Assembly: GCA_002428015.1 (NCBI GenBank) | Contig: DIZW01000124.1 | Span: forward strand, 500-64,499 | DNA: 64,000 nt | Reading direction: 5' to 3' | DNA from: Oxalobacteraceae bacterium UBA6018 | GTDB taxonomy: Bacteria > Pseudomonadota > Gammaproteobacteria > Burkholderiales > Burkholderiaceae_D | Part shown: positions 35,409 to 43,631 of the stretch, piece by piece | Position numbering within the stretch: the stretch's first letter is position 1 | Layout: every line of letters begins with the position of its first letter | Program-made: the position numbers and the translations under genes | The notes under the pieces: generated by a model | Told to the model about the DNA's origin: nothing | Databases searched by the model: none | Seen by the model: only the letters and a program-made list of their open reading frames with translations

Positions 35409-35491
35409 CAACAAGTAAACCGCTAGTTACGGAAAACCTACGTTATCTCATAGATATTATGAGTATCACGCTTACCATATCGGTTTTAATA

Positions 35492-35506
35492 TGTAGCAAG
35501 CCTACA
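35492..35506. promoter_or_regulatory. Putative operator TGTAG-CAAGC-CTACA (amylase copy 1, distal)
   Basis: A second perfect TGTAG-N5-CTACA palindrome lies 98 bases upstream of the proximal one, with a different spacer. A distance near nine helical turns would allow looping by a dimeric or tetrameric repressor. Confidence 0.6.
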
Positions 35507-35625
35507 TTGTGCAAAAGCTAAATTCGTTACGCCAATGGATGCTCTTTGATCTTCAGGAAAGGCACGTTGGCGCGCGCGAAAGTGTCAAATATTGGTCAGG
35601 CCGCGACGTGGGGGTACAACACATG

Positions 35626-35659
35626 AAAAACGCCGCACAGCTGGCGCTGGTGCGGCGTT
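35626..35659 (-). terminator. Terminator of amylase copy 2
   Basis: The stem AACGCCGCAC/GTGCGGCGTT with loop cagcgccagct is followed on the minus strand by TTTTT. It is the duplicate of the element at 33262-33298. Confidence 0.9.
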
Positions 35660-35719
35660 GGGACTGCTTCCGGCGCCCCGGCGCGCGGACATCGCCGCGG
35701 CCGGGGGCGGTTGATGGCG

Positions 35720-37591
35720 TCAGAACTTGAAGTTGCCGCCGTCGAGCAGCAAGGTTGGGGAGCCGCAAGCTGGGGTGGTCGCTTCGCGGTTACCGCTGGC
35801 GGTGGTCTGGTTGCTTTCCCAAACGTCGGCGACCGCACCGTGCTTCAAGAACTTGTACTGGATCGCGGTCGATGCCGGCAGCTGGATGGTGCTCGACCAT
35901 GCCGAGTTGGCGCCACTGGTTTCGATCGTCAGCGCGTCGCCGGTGGTCGGGGTCCAGTTGCCCAGTTCGCTACGATTGCCCACCACGTAAAGGTTCTGGC
36001 CGTACACGGTGTTGGCATTGGCGATGCGGAACTTCACACCCACGGTGCAGGTGGTGGTGCCGGTGACTTTCTGGTTCACGTGCAGTGCGATGGCGGGAAC
36101 GGTCGAGCCGCCGTTGCCGGGAATGCTGACCGACACGACGCCGTTGCTGCCCACCACCACGCTGTCGCCCGTGCAACCGGTGGCGGTCGCGTTGAGGGTG
36201 CCGTGCACAACGTTGCAATAGGTGCCAGCTGGCAGCATGGTCTGGAAGGAAGCGTTCCAGGCCGCGCCGTCATTGTTGATCGCCGCAAAACCCTTGGCGC
36301 CGCGCGCGAAGGCGATCTGGTTGCCCGTGCCGCTGGTGAAGTAGTCGACACCGGTGCCCGAGGTGGCGGCGCGGAAGGCGACCATGTTGGAAATATCGGA
36401 CCAGCGGTGGATGAAGTCCCACGACTGGTTGATCAGCGGCGCGCCGTTGGCGTCGAACGGGCTGGCCGACGGCGGCGCCTGGTCGTTGGTGCTGAACCGG
36501 AAGCCGGAGTGGAGCTGGGCGTGACCATACGGCCAGGCCAGCATGAAGATGTTGGCCAGATCGTAGCGCTTGGTGCCCTGGGTGTCGTTGATGGCGCCGG
36601 TGTAATTGCTGGCGTCCAGGGAGCTGCCGTTACGCTCAGTGTCCCAGTTGTTCACGAACACCGTTGCCTTGTCGGTGGGGATGAAGCCCCAGCTGCCGCC
36701 CCAGTTGCCCGGCGTGCCCATGATCGACGTCACTTGCGAGATGCTGTTGCCGTTCTCGTTGCGGAACATCGCCTTGATCGCGAACGGGAACTGGAATTCG
36801 TTCAGCGTACCGTTCGGGAAATAGTCCGAACGCACGACGTTGCTGTCGGGGATAACTTCCTGGGTGACCCACAGGGTTTCGCCCGAGGTCGTGGTGCGGT
36901 TGGTGCCGCCGAGGATGCTAGCCAGGTCGGAAGGCTGCATGTGCTTGGCCGCGTCGAAGCGCACGCCGTCGAAGCCCATCCCCACCAGCTTGTTCAGGTA
37001 GTTCTGGATCTGGCCCTGGACGTAGCTGCCGTCGGTCATCAGGTCGGGCAGGCCGCTCAGGCGGCAGAACATCACGTTGTGGCGGTTGCCCGGTGAGCCG
37101 TAGTCGCTGCTCTGGATGTCGCAGGCCGAGTGGAAATCGTTGCTGCTGAAGTTGGGGTAGGTCAGGCTGGTCGAATTCCAGGTCGAGCCGTTGGTGGCAG
37201 TGCCCGAGCCCGCCGCCATGTGGTTGACGACCACGTCAGCATACACGCGTACCTTGGCCGCGTGGCAGGTGTTGATCATGGTTTGCAGTTCAGCCTCGGT
37301 GCCCATGTTGCTGTTGAGCTGAGTGAAGTTGACTGGCTGGTACACGTCCCACCAAGGGCCGAGGTTGGCCGAGGCGTGCGGCGGCGAAATCTGCACGGCG
37401 CCGTAGCCCTGAGGCCCGAGCCAGTTCGTGCATTCCTTGGCGATGTCGTTCCACCTCCAGCGGAACATCTGCACCGAGGTGTCGGGGGCGTTGAAGTTGG
37501 CCGCCTGGGCGTCGGTGGCGAAGGCGCCACCGAGCAAAGCGGTCGCGGCGAGGATGCTGCGGATGAGTTTGGTTTTTTGCGGAGTTTTCAT
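35720..37591 (-). CDS. Exported GH13 alpha-amylase with CBM20 (copy 2)
   Basis: This 623-residue protein has the same domain plan as copy 1: signal peptide to AQA at 30, GH13 barrel with D213, E245 and D317, the same NWD in region IV, and a CBM20 from about 520. Differences cluster in the signal-mature junction, around residues 190-230 and in the CBM20 (for example YKFLKH for YKFMKH, TTASGNR for TTSSGNR). Catalytic residues are unchanged. It has its own operator pair and terminator, so both copies should be expressed independently and secreted. Confidence 0.96.
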   Translation of the reverse strand: MKTPQKTKLIRSILAATALLGGAFATDAQAANFNAPDTSVQMFRWRWNDIAKECTNWLGPQGYGAVQISPPHASANLGPWWDVYQPVNFTQLNSNMGTEAELQTMINTCHAAKVRVYADVVVNHMAAGSGTATNGSTWNSTSLTYPNFSSNDFHSACDIQSSDYGSPGNRHNVMFCRLSGLPDLMTDGSYVQGQIQNYLNKLVGMGFDGVRFDAAKHMQPSDLASILGGTNRTTTSGETLWVTQEVIPDSNVVRSDYFPNGTLNEFQFPFAIKAMFRNENGNSISQVTSIMGTPGNWGGSWGFIPTDKATVFVNNWDTERNGSSLDASNYTGAINDTQGTKRYDLANIFMLAWPYGHAQLHSGFRFSTNDQAPPSASPFDANGAPLINQSWDFIHRWSDISNMVAFRAATSGTGVDYFTSGTGNQIAFARGAKGFAAINNDGAAWNASFQTMLPAGTYCNVVHGTLNATATGCTGDSVVVGSNGVVSVSIPGNGGSTVPAIALHVNQKVTGTTTCTVGVKFRIANANTVYGQNLYVVGNRSELGNWTPTTGDALTIETSGANSAWSSTIQLPASTAIQYKFLKHGAVADVWESNQTTASGNREATTPACGSPTLLLDGGNFKF

Positions 37592-37766
37592 TGTGCTTCC
37601 TTATGGTTGTTGGTGTTGGAATGCAACGGCATTGCCATCCCTTCTCTCTCCAGCAGGGAATGGCGCCGTGGTGTGTCATGAAACTTGATGCTGCCGCTTG
37701 CCAGCGCGACCATGCGCCGAGGGGGAGGGGGCGGTACCCTCTTTTGTTATGTCTCCTATCGATAAA

Positions 37767-37781
37767 TGTAGCACAACTACA
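37767..37781. promoter_or_regulatory. Putative operator TGTAG-CACAA-CTACA (amylase copy 2, proximal)
   Basis: It is identical to the site at 35394-35408 and lies 176 bases upstream of the start of amylase copy 2. Confidence 0.6.
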
Positions 37782-37861
37782 CCAAATGTAAACCACGATG
37801 TGGTGAAATTGCCTATTCATGCCACAGGAAGCCACCAATGGATACGATATTGTTTTAACTG

Positions 37862-37876
37862 TGTAGTAATAATACA
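37862..37876. promoter_or_regulatory. Putative operator TGTAG-TAATA-ATACA (amylase copy 2, distal)
   Basis: One base differs from the TGTAG-N5-CTACA palindrome. It lies 95 bases upstream of the proximal site, matching the 98-base spacing of copy 1. Confidence 0.5.
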
Positions 37877-37880
37877 TTGC

Positions 37881-37914
37881 AAAAAAAGCCAGTGTAGTCG
37901 CCCACACTGGCTTG
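37881..37914 (-). terminator. Terminator of the beta-helix gene
   Basis: On the minus strand AAGCCAGTGT and ACACTGGCTT form a perfect 10-bp stem around gggcgact and run into TTTTTT. It lies 23 bases after the stop of the gene at 37937. Confidence 0.95.
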
Positions 37915-37936
37915 AGATCGCGCTCGGACGGCGCGG

Positions 37937-39109
37937 TTAATGCTGATAGGCGCCGATGTCGATGCCGGTCGCGGCGGACCGGGGTTTACCGGCGATATCA
38001 GTGGGATTGGCGAATTCGGGTGTGCCGGCGCCGATCGCGGGCGAGGTTTTGAGCAGGCGAAAATCCGGGTTGCCGCGCTTGCCGTAGCGGACGAACCGCG
38101 GCGCCTGCGCCACCGTGCCGGTGTGTTCGACGCCGTTCAAGAGGTGCCAGTCGGCCACGCTGTTCTGGTATACCAGGTTGTTGCGGTAAGTGTTGTGCGC
38201 GCCCGTATCGCCCTGTTCCGAGATGCCGTAGCGGTTATCGAAAACGATGTTGTTGTGCACGCTCGTGAAATCGTTGGGGCCCTTGGTATGGTAATAGTCG
38301 CCGCCGCCGACTACGATGCCGGTCGTGGACGCGGACACGGTGTTGTTGCTCACCACGACCTTGTTGGCGTCGTGCCACATCTGGATGGCCGCGCCGCCGA
38401 TGCCGTACACCACGTTGTTCTGGGCGACGCCGCTTGTGCTGATGTAGATGCCCTGCACGAAGCGGCAGCCGCGCGGCCCGATGTCGTTGACCGTGTTGCC
38501 GATCACGTCGTTGTTGACCCCATGGTAGTAGCTGTCCACGCCGATCCCGGAGCCACCCGCGCTGGTGCAGCCGATGTCGCGCGCGATGTGATGCACGTGG
38601 TTGTCGCGCACGACGTTGTAGGAGCCGGCGATGTAAATGCCTTGCGACCATTTGACGCCGCGCTGGGTGACGCCGCCGTCAACATCGAAGCCGACGATAT
38701 CGACGAAGTTGCCGCGGTTGTCCCACGCGATGCTGGTCTCGGAATAGGCCGGCGGCACGATGCGCGCGCCCCATTTGTTGGTGGAGACGTAGTAGATGCG
38801 CTGGCCGGCGGTGCCGTTCATGGTGGTCTTGAAGCCGCCCGTGTAGGTACCAGGCGCGACATGGATGGTGGTGCCTGGCAGGGCGACGTGCGAGGCGCGC
38901 AGGATGGTCAGGAAAGGCTGGGCGGCGGTGCCGGGATTGCCGTCAGAGCCAGTCGTGGCGACGTAGTAGTGGTAGGTCGAGTTGGGCGGCGCCTGCGGGG
39001 CCGTGGCGACGGTTGCGCCGGACGCTGGCGGCAAGATGGCTGCGGCAGCGGCCACCAGTGCGCATGCCTGCAGAAACGGTGCATACGGTATAAATTGATA
39101 CGTCGGCAT
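37937..39109 (-). CDS. Exported right-handed parallel beta-helix protein
   Basis: This 390-residue protein has an N-terminal signal-like segment (FLQACALVAAAAAILPPASGA). It continues with YYVATTGSDGNPGTAAQPF, a start typical of DUF1565/pectate-lyase-like beta-helix proteins, and repeated Asn-rich coils such as NVVRDNHVHHI, NNDVIGNTVNDI, NKVVVSNNTVSAS and SVHNNIVFDNRYG. It ends IAGKPRSAATGIDIGAYQH, the closing motif of such beta-helices. Members bind or cleave polysaccharides. No catalytic residues can be assigned here. Its position after the amylases fits polysaccharide use, but it has its own terminator. Confidence 0.85.
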   Translation of the reverse strand: MPTYQFIPYAPFLQACALVAAAAAILPPASGATVATAPQAPPNSTYHYYVATTGSDGNPGTAAQPFLTILRASHVALPGTTIHVAPGTYTGGFKTTMNGTAGQRIYYVSTNKWGARIVPPAYSETSIAWDNRGNFVDIVGFDVDGGVTQRGVKWSQGIYIAGSYNVVRDNHVHHIARDIGCTSAGGSGIGVDSYYHGVNNDVIGNTVNDIGPRGCRFVQGIYISTSGVAQNNVVYGIGGAAIQMWHDANKVVVSNNTVSASTTGIVVGGGDYYHTKGPNDFTSVHNNIVFDNRYGISEQGDTGAHNTYRNNLVYQNSVADWHLLNGVEHTGTVAQAPRFVRYGKRGNPDFRLLKTSPAIGAGTPEFANPTDIAGKPRSAATGIDIGAYQH

Positions 39110-39134
39110 GGCCCCTCTACTGATGGTAGGAACA

Positions 39135-39209
39135 TGGAGGCGGATGTTGGAATCGAACCAACTAACCCAGCTTTGCAGGCTGGTGCATTTTCCAATTTGC
39201 TACTCCGCC
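39135..39209 (-). tRNA. tRNA-Cys (anticodon GCA)
   Basis: Read on the minus strand, a cloverleaf starts GGCGGAG and ends ATCCGCC-T-CCA, with CCA encoded. The anticodon stem CCAGC/GCTGG holds the loop CTGCAAA (anticodon GCA), and the T arm is GTTGG-TTCGATT-CCAAC. The acceptor stem pairs at positions 1-6, but position 7:66 is G-A, and the D arm is short. The arms differ from typical proteobacterial tRNA-Cys, yet the fold and identity elements (U73, GCA) are kept, so it is probably functional or a second divergent copy. Confidence 0.85.
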
Positions 39210-39473
39210 GTTGAGATCACGTTGAGATCAGTTTGTCCGATGGCGGGCGTGACTGATTCGGTTTTGATCAAACTTCACGTGGAAACTATCGAAGGTGGGC
39301 GGATGTCTTCACGACCCGATCCCATGGGAAAAACGGTCGCCGCGTTGGCCCGCCGGCAACGACAATGTCGGCGCGGCTACCGGGCGCTCAAGAACGAGCT
39401 TGATCGCTAGACTGCAACTCCGGGCGACGTTGACCCAATGACATTGTTTGCCATATCCACTGGAGACCACAAG
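39210..39473. other. Intergenic region with a possible very short reading frame
   Basis: These 264 bases lie between the tRNA and the DUF4142 gene. A possible 35-codon frame at 39303-39410 encodes a very basic peptide (MSSRPDPMGKT... NELDR). It has a purine-rich upstream stretch but no homologue I recognise. Otherwise I see nothing. Confidence 0.3.
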
Positions 39474-40046
39474 ATGAAGACCACCGTATCGAAACTGCTG
39501 CTCGGCGCGGCGATCGCCGCCTGTTTTAGCGCCGCCCCGCTGGCGGCCCAGGCGAAAGCGCCGGCCGCGACGATGAACACCCCCGCCGCGCCCGCGCTGG
39601 CCAAGGCCGACGAGAAAATCGTGATCGGCATGGCGCAGGCCAACATCGCCGAGGTCGAGGCGGGCAAGCTGGCCGTGTCCAAGACCCAGAACGCCGACGT
39701 CAAGGCGTTCGCGCAGCAGATGATCGACGACCACACCAAGGCGCTGGCCGACGTCACCACTCTGGCGCAAAGCAAGGGCGTGACCTTACCGACCGAGCCG
39801 GACGCCAAGCACAAGGCAATGGCGGCGAAACTGGGCAAGCTCAGCGGCGACAAGTTCGACAAGGCTTACATGGCGCAGGCCGGCGTGCAGGACCACACCA
39901 AGGTGGAGGCCGCACTGAAGAAGGACGAAGCGAAGGCCAAGGACGCTGACGTCAAGGCGCTGCTGGCGAAAATGCTGCCGACCGTGGAGCAGCATCTGCA
40001 CAACGCGACCGAAATGAAAAGCGGCGCGAAGACGGCTGCGAAGTAA
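39474..40046 (+). CDS. Exported DUF4142 protein
   Basis: This 190-residue protein starts MKTTVSKLLLGAAIAA after a GGAG site, with a signal peptide cleaved after AQA. The mature protein matches the ferritin-like DUF4142 pattern: IAEVEAGKLAVSKTQNADVK, FAQQMIDDHTKALADV, and a second helix pair ending VEQHLHNATEM. Such proteins are periplasmic helical bundles often induced by stress; the activity is unknown. It appears monocistronic. A 9-bp hairpin without a T-tract lies at 40090-40114. Confidence 0.9.
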   Translation: MKTTVSKLLLGAAIAACFSAAPLAAQAKAPAATMNTPAAPALAKADEKIVIGMAQANIAEVEAGKLAVSKTQNADVKAFAQQMIDDHTKALADVTTLAQSKGVTLPTEPDAKHKAMAAKLGKLSGDKFDKAYMAQAGVQDHTKVEAALKKDEAKAKDADVKALLAKMLPTVEQHLHNATEMKSGAKTAAK

Positions 40047-40202
40047 GCGTTGATGACACCATCCCAGGTTTGCCTCCTGGGGGGCCAATGCGATGTCCTT
40101 CGAACGGACATCGCGTCGCGCCAGCAGCGCCGGTCAGCGCTTGATGCTGCAGTTGAAACGCGGTTCGAGCGCTGACGTAGCCGGCGGGGGCCATCCTTGC
40201 CA

Positions 40203-42317
40203 TCACTGCAGGCGGATCGCGATGTCGAATATCCAGGTGCGGCGGATCTCGATAACGTCGTACTGGCGCGCCAGGAAGGGCGGAAACGCGGGATAGGGCG
40301 CCTGGCTGGCCACGACTTTGCGGATCGCTTCGTCGATCGCGGGCACGCCGCTGGAGACTACGAAGGTCACCTTTTCCACTGAGCCGTCGGCGCGGATTGC
40401 CACCGTCACGATCGGCGGGGTGTGCGGTTGCTTCACTGCCTCGCGGACCATGTCGAACGTCATGTTCATTTCGATCTTGCGGCTCATGGCTTCCGCGTAC
40501 AGAACCAGATCGGCATTGGGGTCGGCGCGCCCGAACAGCCAGCCGCGCCGAAGGCTGCTGACGGTGGGCAGCAGGGAGCGTGAAGGGCGATTCGAGGCGG
40601 CGTCGCGCTGGGCCGCTTCCTGGTCGAGTTGCTTGCCGATTGCGCGCAGCCGCTCCGCGCGTTGCGCCTCCTGCTCCGCCCGTTCGCGCTGCGCCTGATC
40701 TTGACGGGCCTGTTCTTTCTGGGCTGCCTCTTGCTTCGCAGCGGATTGTCGCGCTGCCTCTTGCCGCGCCGCCTCCTGCCGTGCCGCCTCTTGCGCTGCC
40801 GCCGCCTGTCGTGCTGCTTCCTGCTTTGCTGCGGCTTGTCGCGCAGCGTCTTGCGCTGCCGCCGCTTGCCTAGCTGCCTCCTGCTTTGCTGCTGCCTGTC
40901 GGGCAGCCTCTTGCGTGGCTGCCGCCTGGCGAGCCGCCTCCTGCGCTGCCGCCGCTTGTCGTGCTGCTTCCTGCTTTGCCGCCGCTTGTCGCGCAGCTTC
41001 TAGCGCTGCTGCCGCTTGCCGAGCTGCCTCCTGCGCTGCTACCGCTTGTCGTGCTGCCTCCTGCTTTGCTGCGGCTTGTCGCGCAGCTTCTTGCGTAGCT
41101 GCCGCTTGCCGAGCCGCCTCCTGTGCCGCCACCACTTGTCGTGCTGCTTCCTGCTTTGCTGCGGCTTGTCGCGTAGCTTCTTGCGCTGCCGCCGCCTGCA
41201 ATGCTGTCTCCTGCTTTGCCGCGGCCTGCCGCGCAGCCTCTTGCCTTACTGCCTCTTGTCGCGCTGCCTCCTGGTTTGCTGCGGCTTGTCGTACGGCCTC
41301 TTGTTTTAGCGCTTCTGATCGTGCTGCGTCTAGCTGCGCTTGCCGTGTCGCGTCAAGTTGCGCTTGTCTCGCCTGTGCTTGTCGTGCAGCTTCTTGGCGC
41401 GCTGCCTCTGCGCGTTCCTGCTCCTGTTTAGCGGCGTCCTGCTGCGCTTTTTCGTCCTGCCGTGCCCGCTCCTGTTGCAGTGCTTCTCGACGCAGATCGT
41501 CTTGCCGAGCATGCTCCTGTCGTTCGATTGCAATACGTGCCGCTTCAGTCCTTGCCGTCAGCTCGGCTCGTTCCGCACCATGTCGTAACTGCTCCTGCCA
41601 CGCCGCTTCCCGCTGCGCGGCGGCTGCCATTTCTGCTTGTCGGAGCCGTGCCGCGCTTTGTTCTTGGCGCTCCCGCGCGGCCTCTTCAAGCGCGCGCGCC
41701 TTCGTATCCTGGTCGATCTTCGTCTGGTCCGCTTCGTTGGGCACAGGTATTTCGCTGCCCTGGACAGCTACAGTTCGCGCCGCAGGGGCGTCGGGCGCTC
41801 GCACTGGTGGCGCGTTAGGCGCGATCGGTAGATTCACGTCGGGCTGCTTTCGTACCGTCGCGAGCGGCGGCGCGGGCGGCGTAGGAACAGATATGGGTGT
41901 CGGCGCGGGTGCGGGGACCACGACGGCGGCCGGTCCACTGCGAGTGGCAACGGGAGGTGATATCGGCGATGACGTCGCGTCGGGGACAACGTCGGGCTTG
42001 TCCACTGTCATAGGCACCGCTCCGGCAATGTCTGGAGTCGTCGCTTCTGCTGGTGCTGGTGCCAGGGCGGTTTCGGGCCCGGGTGTAGGTGTGACTGCGG
42101 GCGAGTTTTCGAGTGCGGACGGCCGAGCCGGCGCGAGAACAATGCGCAAGTCGTCAGCCCCTGCACGCCTTTCTTTCCAGGGAAGGTTCAGGCCGGGGAA
42201 TCCAAACTTCTGACCGCCCAGGGCGACGCTCAACAGCAGCGCGTGGAACAGCAATGAGAGAAACAGCGCTGTATGCAATCGCGACGGGCCGCGCTGAATG
42301 GGGATGGCAGTTCTCAA
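40203..42317 (-). CDS. TonB/TolA-like protein with very long Ala/Gln/Arg coiled coil
   Basis: This 704-residue inner-membrane protein uses a TTG start (MRTAIPIQRG) preceded by AAAAGG at 8 bases; no in-frame ATG precedes the membrane helix (TALFLSLLFHALLLSVAL). A Pro-rich periplasmic stretch (about 60-190) is followed by a helix of more than 350 residues. Its core is a 10-residue repeat near QEAARQAAAK with a 30-residue super-period (AKQ, AAQ, ATQ). The C-terminal about 100 residues form a TonB-type domain: PIVTVAIRADGSVEKVTFVV, DEAIRKVVASQAPYPAFPP. The plan is that of TolA, which spans the periplasm to couple proton-motive force to the outer membrane. No tolB/pal/exbBD genes adjoin it, so it is probably an accessory energy transducer. 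Confidence 0.88.
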   Translation of the reverse strand: MRTAIPIQRGPSRLHTALFLSLLFHALLLSVALGGQKFGFPGLNLPWKERRAGADDLRIVLAPARPSALENSPAVTPTPGPETALAPAPAEATTPDIAGAVPMTVDKPDVVPDATSSPISPPVATRSGPAAVVVPAPAPTPISVPTPPAPPLATVRKQPDVNLPIAPNAPPVRAPDAPAARTVAVQGSEIPVPNEADQTKIDQDTKARALEEAARERQEQSAARLRQAEMAAAAQREAAWQEQLRHGAERAELTARTEAARIAIERQEHARQDDLRREALQQERARQDEKAQQDAAKQEQERAEAARQEAARQAQARQAQLDATRQAQLDAARSEALKQEAVRQAAANQEAARQEAVRQEAARQAAAKQETALQAAAAQEATRQAAAKQEAARQVVAAQEAARQAAATQEAARQAAAKQEAARQAVAAQEAARQAAAALEAARQAAAKQEAARQAAAAQEAARQAAATQEAARQAAAKQEAARQAAAAQDAARQAAAKQEAARQAAAAQEAARQEAARQEAARQSAAKQEAAQKEQARQDQAQRERAEQEAQRAERLRAIGKQLDQEAAQRDAASNRPSRSLLPTVSSLRRGWLFGRADPNADLVLYAEAMSRKIEMNMTFDMVREAVKQPHTPPIVTVAIRADGSVEKVTFVVSSGVPAIDEAIRKVVASQAPYPAFPPFLARQYDVIEIRRTWIFDIAIRLQ
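40738..41310 (-). repeat. 30-bp coding tandem repeats in the TolA-like gene
   Basis: Approximate 30-base units encode QEAARQAAAx decapeptides. Every third unit is more alike, giving a 90-base super-period. The array can be read through in several frames without stops, which explains spurious long frames on the plus strand. Confidence 0.85.
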
Positions 42318-42864
42318 ACTGAAAGCCTTTTGCGCAGGCGGGAAGTAAAGTTGCTCACAACCGCTGTTCTTTGGGCCGGCGCCGGAATTTACACATGCAT
42401 AAAGGCGGGCGCCGGGATATCACATACGTATTTCAGGTATCTGACATCCGACAGTATCGCCCGTCATTGTCGGTAGCCAGAAAAATTGAGACCGACGCAA
42501 TTGATTCGTAAGGACTTTTCCATCATCGAATGGCACTGCTCCTTGGCACACTGCCACAAATGCTGAAAAGTTCTTTCCTCTGCGCCGTATAAATTGAAAA
42601 ATTTCCTCGTCCGCGCACTCTGGCCCGTCACCGAACAAGTGGGAGGTTGGCCGTCCGTTCAGCTTGGTCGCCGCTTAGCCGCACGTTCGGCCCGTTTACG
42701 TCACTCGTCACGTCATCTACATTCCAGAGCAGGATTTTACCGCGCCGCCCAGCGCAGATCAAAGCTTGTATTGAGCTATCGCAATACAAGATCAACCACT
42801 CGATCAATAATTTCCTATGGGCTAGCTTCTTCAGTGCCGCCAATGCGTTTTCAAAGGACTCCAA
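42318..42864. other. Low-GC intergenic region without a convincing gene
   Basis: These 547 bases are clearly richer in A/T than the surroundings. A minus-strand frame ending at 42628 runs back under the PAAR gene and contains a plausible-looking stretch (HLESFENALAALKKLAH), but it has no recognisable family or start signal. The region may be a decayed acquired segment. Confidence 0.4.
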
Positions 42865-43098
42865 ATGAAACGTCACACGATCACGCTGGGAGCATCGACA
42901 ACAGCGGGCGGCAAGGTCATCTCGGCCAGCAGCCATGGAAGCATTAACGGCGTCCCGATAGCTCTCGAAGATGACGTAATTTTCTGTCCAGCGTATAAGT
43001 CGGAGGGGCGGATCGTAAGCACGGGGCCGCGAATTGAGGGACACACGCATCTGCTGGCAGCGGCGGCGCTGGCCGAATCCATTCGAAGCTATTTGTGA
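42865..43098 (+). CDS. Small PAAR-domain protein
   Basis: This 77-residue protein shows the PAAR plan: a start like ITLGASTTAGGKVISASS, then GVPIALEDDVIFCPAYKSEGRIVSTGP and a closing hydrophobic strand. PAAR proteins cap the VgrG spike of type VI secretion systems and carry effectors. No vgrG, hcp or other T6SS gene is nearby, so it is an orphan. The next gene begins at or within its stop codon, suggesting coupled translation. Confidence 0.85.
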   Translation: MKRHTITLGASTTAGGKVISASSHGSINGVPIALEDDVIFCPAYKSEGRIVSTGPRIEGHTHLLAAAALAESIRSYL

Positions 43099-43106
43099 GA
43101 ACAACT

Positions 43107-43631
43107 ATGGAAACGACGGTTGTCGTGACCATCGTCTCGCTCCTTGCCGCGTCCTCACTGGGCCAAGCCGCGCCAGTGGCGTTGAAAGCTGGTGAGCCTT
43201 TTATCAAAGCTAGGAAGCAGATTTACGCTGCTGGATGGCGCGCTGATCCGCTAGCCCATGTGTCCTCTGGTGAGTATATGGGGTTGGAAAGGCAGCTAGT
43301 GGAAACTGGATATACCGAAGTCGATTCGTGCAGCGAGGGGCTGTCGCTCTGCATTTTCCAATATACCAGGGGTGACGCTTGTCTTCGCCTTCAAACGCAA
43401 GGGGAACAGATCCGCTGGATGAAGGTGGATCAATGGTCCAGCGATTGCCGCGAACGGGGAGCGGATGAACAAAAAAGCATGCTCCCTGCAGACGTTAGGT
43501 ATCTGATCCAATGGCGTAACGACTGTGAACTTGCTGGAGAATGCCAAAGAACTAATCGTTTTTTGCTCAAGCTCAAAAAGAAGTATGCGCATGATCCCGC
43601 CATCATGCAGATACTTAAATCCCCCAATTAG
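43107..43631 (+). CDS. Exported hypothetical protein downstream of PAAR
   Basis: This 174-residue protein starts METTVVVTIVSLLAASSLGQAA, a signal peptide. A GTG at 43095 overlapping the PAAR stop (GTGA) would add four residues. The mature part has six Cys residues (DSCSEGLSLC, DACLRL, SDCRER, NDCELAGEC) suited to periplasmic disulfides, and a C-terminal helix (RFLLKLKKKYAHDPAIMQIL). I recognise no family. Linkage to PAAR suggests it is an immunity protein or accessory of a T6SS cargo, by inference. Confidence 0.65.
   Translation: METTVVVTIVSLLAASSLGQAAPVALKAGEPFIKARKQIYAAGWRADPLAHVSSGEYMGLERQLVETGYTEVDSCSEGLSLCIFQYTRGDACLRLQTQGEQIRWMKVDQWSSDCRERGADEQKSMLPADVRYLIQWRNDCELAGECQRTNRFLLKLKKKYAHDPAIMQILKSPN

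Larger units (their letters stand above)
35216..35719. promoter_or_regulatory. Regulatory region of amylase copy 1 and terminator of copy 2
   Basis: These 504 bases contain no gene. The AT-rich part at 35390-35520 holds two TGTAG-N5-CTACA palindromes, listed separately, and the end at 35626-35659 is the terminator of the second amylase gene. The unit amylase, terminator and operator pair is duplicated as a block of 2,376 bp. Confidence 0.7.

Noticed and set aside
40915..42213. Long plus-strand frames opposite the TolA-like gene
   Set aside because: They are Ala/Cys/Ser-rich mirror images of the 30-bp repeat without start signals; the minus-strand frame has a membrane helix and a TonB domain.
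42628..43104. A 158-codon minus-strand gene under the PAAR gene
   Set aside because: It overlaps the well-supported PAAR frame, has no family match I recognise and no ribosome-binding site, although its middle part looks protein-like.
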